Part shown: positions 59,573 through 61,323 of the stretch, one piece after another
How the letters are laid out: every line of letters begins with the position of its first letter
Numbering within the stretch: the first letter of the stretch is position 1
From: Nemertoderma westbladi
Lineage: Eukaryota; Xenacoelomorpha; Nemertodermatida; Nemertodermatidae
Assembly: GCA_032718475.1 (NCBI GenBank)
Contig: JAUCBJ010002117.1
Coordinates: 1 to 61,323, forward strand
Direction of reading: 5' to 3'
DNA: 61,323 nt
Translations under genes and position numbers: made by a program
Notes under the pieces: generated by a model
The model's database searches: none
What the model saw: only the letters and a program-made list of their open reading frames with translations
Told to the model about the DNA's origin: nothing

Positions 59573-60169
59573 TCTATCTTGGGTATCCCCCATTATCTTG
59601 GATGTTGTTCTTCCTCGATTCTGGGTAATCTTAGACGTTAATCGTGGATGAATTGGTTTCTATGAACCCTGCGCGACCCAGTAAACCTTTTGTAAGGCTA
59701 TAAATTATAGGAGTCGTGTCATTCAAGAATAAAATAATACACATTCTAAGACCTCGCGCAAGCACCATTTATAATTATAATAATTAATATTATTAGATTC
59801 ATTGTAACAAATTGATACATCAAAGCACCAAATATTTATATAACATGTTGCCCAACTACTAATACAGGGAAAAACCAAATAAACAATACTAAAACACTTT
59901 GAAAACAACCGATATGGAAGTGATTCAACTTGCCAAAAGTGGAATAATTACGTTAGGAAACAGCCAGAAACTGTACCGATTGAACTTGAATTCGAAATGC
60001 ACACTGCAGTGCTTTTAGAAAAATATTAAAAAAATTAGATAAAAAAGTCAATAAATAATCATCTGGTGTTGAAACGAAGAACCGTGAGATGAATTAAACA
60101 TTGAGTATGGAGTCCCAGTATCAACAATACCATAAAACATTACCCAACTAACTAATATAAATTCCGACA
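59573..60169. other. Downstream flank of the archaemetzincin gene
   Basis: AT-rich with no gene. It should contain the 3' UTR of the - strand gene at 60170-61231, but I see no canonical polyadenylation signal close to the stop. Confidence 0.45.
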
Positions 60170-61231
60170 TTAACTGATTGCGCCAGAACCGGTAAGAGTG
60201 GCCGACAGGAATTCCCGGTAGACGCGGAAATATGTCTCATCGGGGAAGACGCTAATCAGTTTGGAGCAGAAAGTTAGTAGATTCTGGTAGCGTTGCTGGG
60301 CGGTGAATCGCAGAGCGTAATGGAGTTTAGCGTGACAGACCGGGCAGAGTGTTATAGGCTGGTCTAACATACCGGAGACTGTGTCACTGGAGTTCATAAC
60401 ACAGCGGAAGTACACGCAATGCGCCAAGCCAAACACGTGACAGACCTCGTGCACTGCGCTCTTCATTAGTCTGTAAATGGCGAGGGAATCAAGGCGATAC
60501 GTACTGTTGCCATGGGAACCCGGTTCGAAGGATTTCGGTTCGCATTTCCCGAAGCAAAGAACCGCGGCGAAATGGGTGACGGAAGCCTGGCCTAGGATAA
60601 AGTTCTCCTGCTCGCTGGGGTACAAATCGGTCCAAGAGAGACCAAGAGTGACCACGGAGTCAGAGGGAGACCGTCTCCTAAGCAACGGGAAGAAGTCAGA
60701 AACGAAAGCCTGACGGGAACCGGTCAGCTTGTGAATCCGGGTCCGACACTTTACTGAGTCCAAAGAAACCTCCGGGAGCAGATTAACAGGGAGACAGAAG
60801 AATAAACTAAGGTATTCCTGCAGCAGGGAAAATAATTCTGGGATGTTAGTTTTAGTTGTTGGGTCTAATTCGTTGCTAGGGAACGGACCAACCGGCTGGA
60901 TGTATATCGATTTACTCTGGGCTCGTTTCCAGCCGCCTTTACGTAGTATCTCTAGACTCATTATGGATCGCCATTGCGTCCTTGTCTGCTGGTCCCGCGG
61001 TAAGCTAGCCCCAGCTATCGTTTCGAAGAGATCGCAGACTGTCTGACTGCACACTGCTGGGTCGCATTCTCTACGGTAAACCTTGTGAGCCGCCCCGACT
61101 ACCAGAGCGAGGGTGGGGTCCGTGCTGTAGAGCTCACCGCGCCAATGACTCGATACCAGTTTGTGTAGCTGGGGGTCCGGACATTCTTTAGATCCAGTAA
61201 ACCACGCTAATATTTCACTAATTAACTTCAT
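60170..61231 (-). CDS. Archaemetzincin (AMZ1/AMZ2-like metalloprotease)
   Basis: A 353-codon uninterrupted ORF, close to the usual length of vertebrate AMZ2 (about 360). The family signature is complete: zinc ligands H261, H265, H271 with catalytic E262 (HEVCHVFGLAHC), then C272, C277, M279, and C296-P-V-C299 for the second zinc. Other conserved words are KSIYIQPVG (107-115), DLYPSEQENFILGQASVT (202-219) and RYQNLL. Archaemetzincins are intracellular or soluble aminopeptidase-like zinc enzymes of poorly known substrate. The ATG at 61231 has A at -3. The ORF is intronless and complete, so it may be a single-exon gene or a functional retrocopy. There is a cysteine (C264) inside the HExxH motif. 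Confidence 0.9.
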   Translation of the reverse strand: MKLISEILAWFTGSKECPDPQLHKLVSSHWRGELYSTDPTLALVVGAAHKVYRRECDPAVCSQTVCDLFETIAGASLPRDQQTRTQWRSIMSLEILRKGGWKRAQSKSIYIQPVGPFPSNELDPTTKTNIPELFSLLQEYLSLFFCLPVNLLPEVSLDSVKCRTRIHKLTGSRQAFVSDFFPLLRRRSPSDSVVTLGLSWTDLYPSEQENFILGQASVTHFAAVLCFGKCEPKSFEPGSHGNSTYRLDSLAIYRLMKSAVHEVCHVFGLAHCVYFRCVMNSSDTVSGMLDQPITLCPVCHAKLHYALRFTAQQRYQNLLTFCSKLISVFPDETYFRVYREFLSATLTGSGAIS

Positions 61232-61323
61232 TCTGTCATTACCGGTACAAAAGACAGTAAGCTGATCAGGTCTTCTTTAGCCATTATCATTCAGCCACTA
61301 TTACTTACTGCTGTACTGGCTTC
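61232..61323. other. Upstream flank of archaemetzincin
   Basis: Only 92 bases remain. I see no clear promoter element in them. Confidence 0.4.

Noticed and set aside
58122-59651. 509-codon Pro/Ser-rich protein resembling an extensin or CTD-like repeat
   Set aside because: All frames are open in the 21-bp array; the flanks give no start or domain support.

Overview
The window is a piece of animal (metazoan, probably invertebrate) nuclear DNA. The evidence is spliced exons with GT/AG borders, non-LTR and BEL/Pao-type retroelements, TIR elements, a tRNA-derived SINE head, a GTSF1-type CHHC zinc-finger protein and an archaemetzincin. The species cannot be named from the sequence. Nearly half of the window is tandem repeat. 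Many very long open frames exist only because the repeat periods (21, 39, 42, 42 and 72 bp) are divisible by three.

Left part (1-38638). After simple repeats and LINE debris lies the 3' part of one host gene on the + strand, reconstructed here from six exons whose reading phases all agree (3308-3401, 4308-4424, 5087-5193, 9316-9406, 9636-9767, 38478-38638). It encodes the C-terminal part of a single-pass membrane protein: an ectodomain with N-glycosylation sites and paired cysteines, a transmembrane helix, a short tail and a possible PDZ-ligand end. The intron after the third exon is mostly a 42-bp array (5194-9215) that looks like a tandem amplification of that exon's own 3' end plus its GTAAGT splice donor. 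About 90 donors therefore follow one another, all in the same phase, and the frame stays open to 8502. The intron before the last exon is 28.7 kb. It holds a 12.4-kb 72-bp minisatellite, LINE remnants, a 59-bp satellite, a 3.8-kb inverted-repeat element, and a 39-bp array carrying two copies of a TA-flanked TIR element.

The inverted-repeat element (about 28291-32115) has nearly identical arms of about 0.78 kb. It carries an intact 99-codon GTSF1-like ORF (two perfect CHHC fingers; GTSF1/Asterix proteins are PIWI partners), a 5'-truncated mirror copy of it, and a TATA-preceded ORF for an acidic C2H2 zinc-finger protein.

Right part (38639-61323). A second, unrelated 42-bp array (39511-43290) is followed by a possible orphan exon. 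Next is a 12-kb BEL/Pao-like LTR element on the - strand (44235-56289) with gag, zinc knuckles and protease. Reverse transcriptase and integrase are deleted, and two unrecognised accessory ORFs lie next to the 3' LTR. Beyond it are a LINE C-terminus cut exactly at the LTR edge, a foldback element (57001-57961), a 21-bp C-rich array (58168-59572), and an apparently intact archaemetzincin gene on the - strand (60170-61231).
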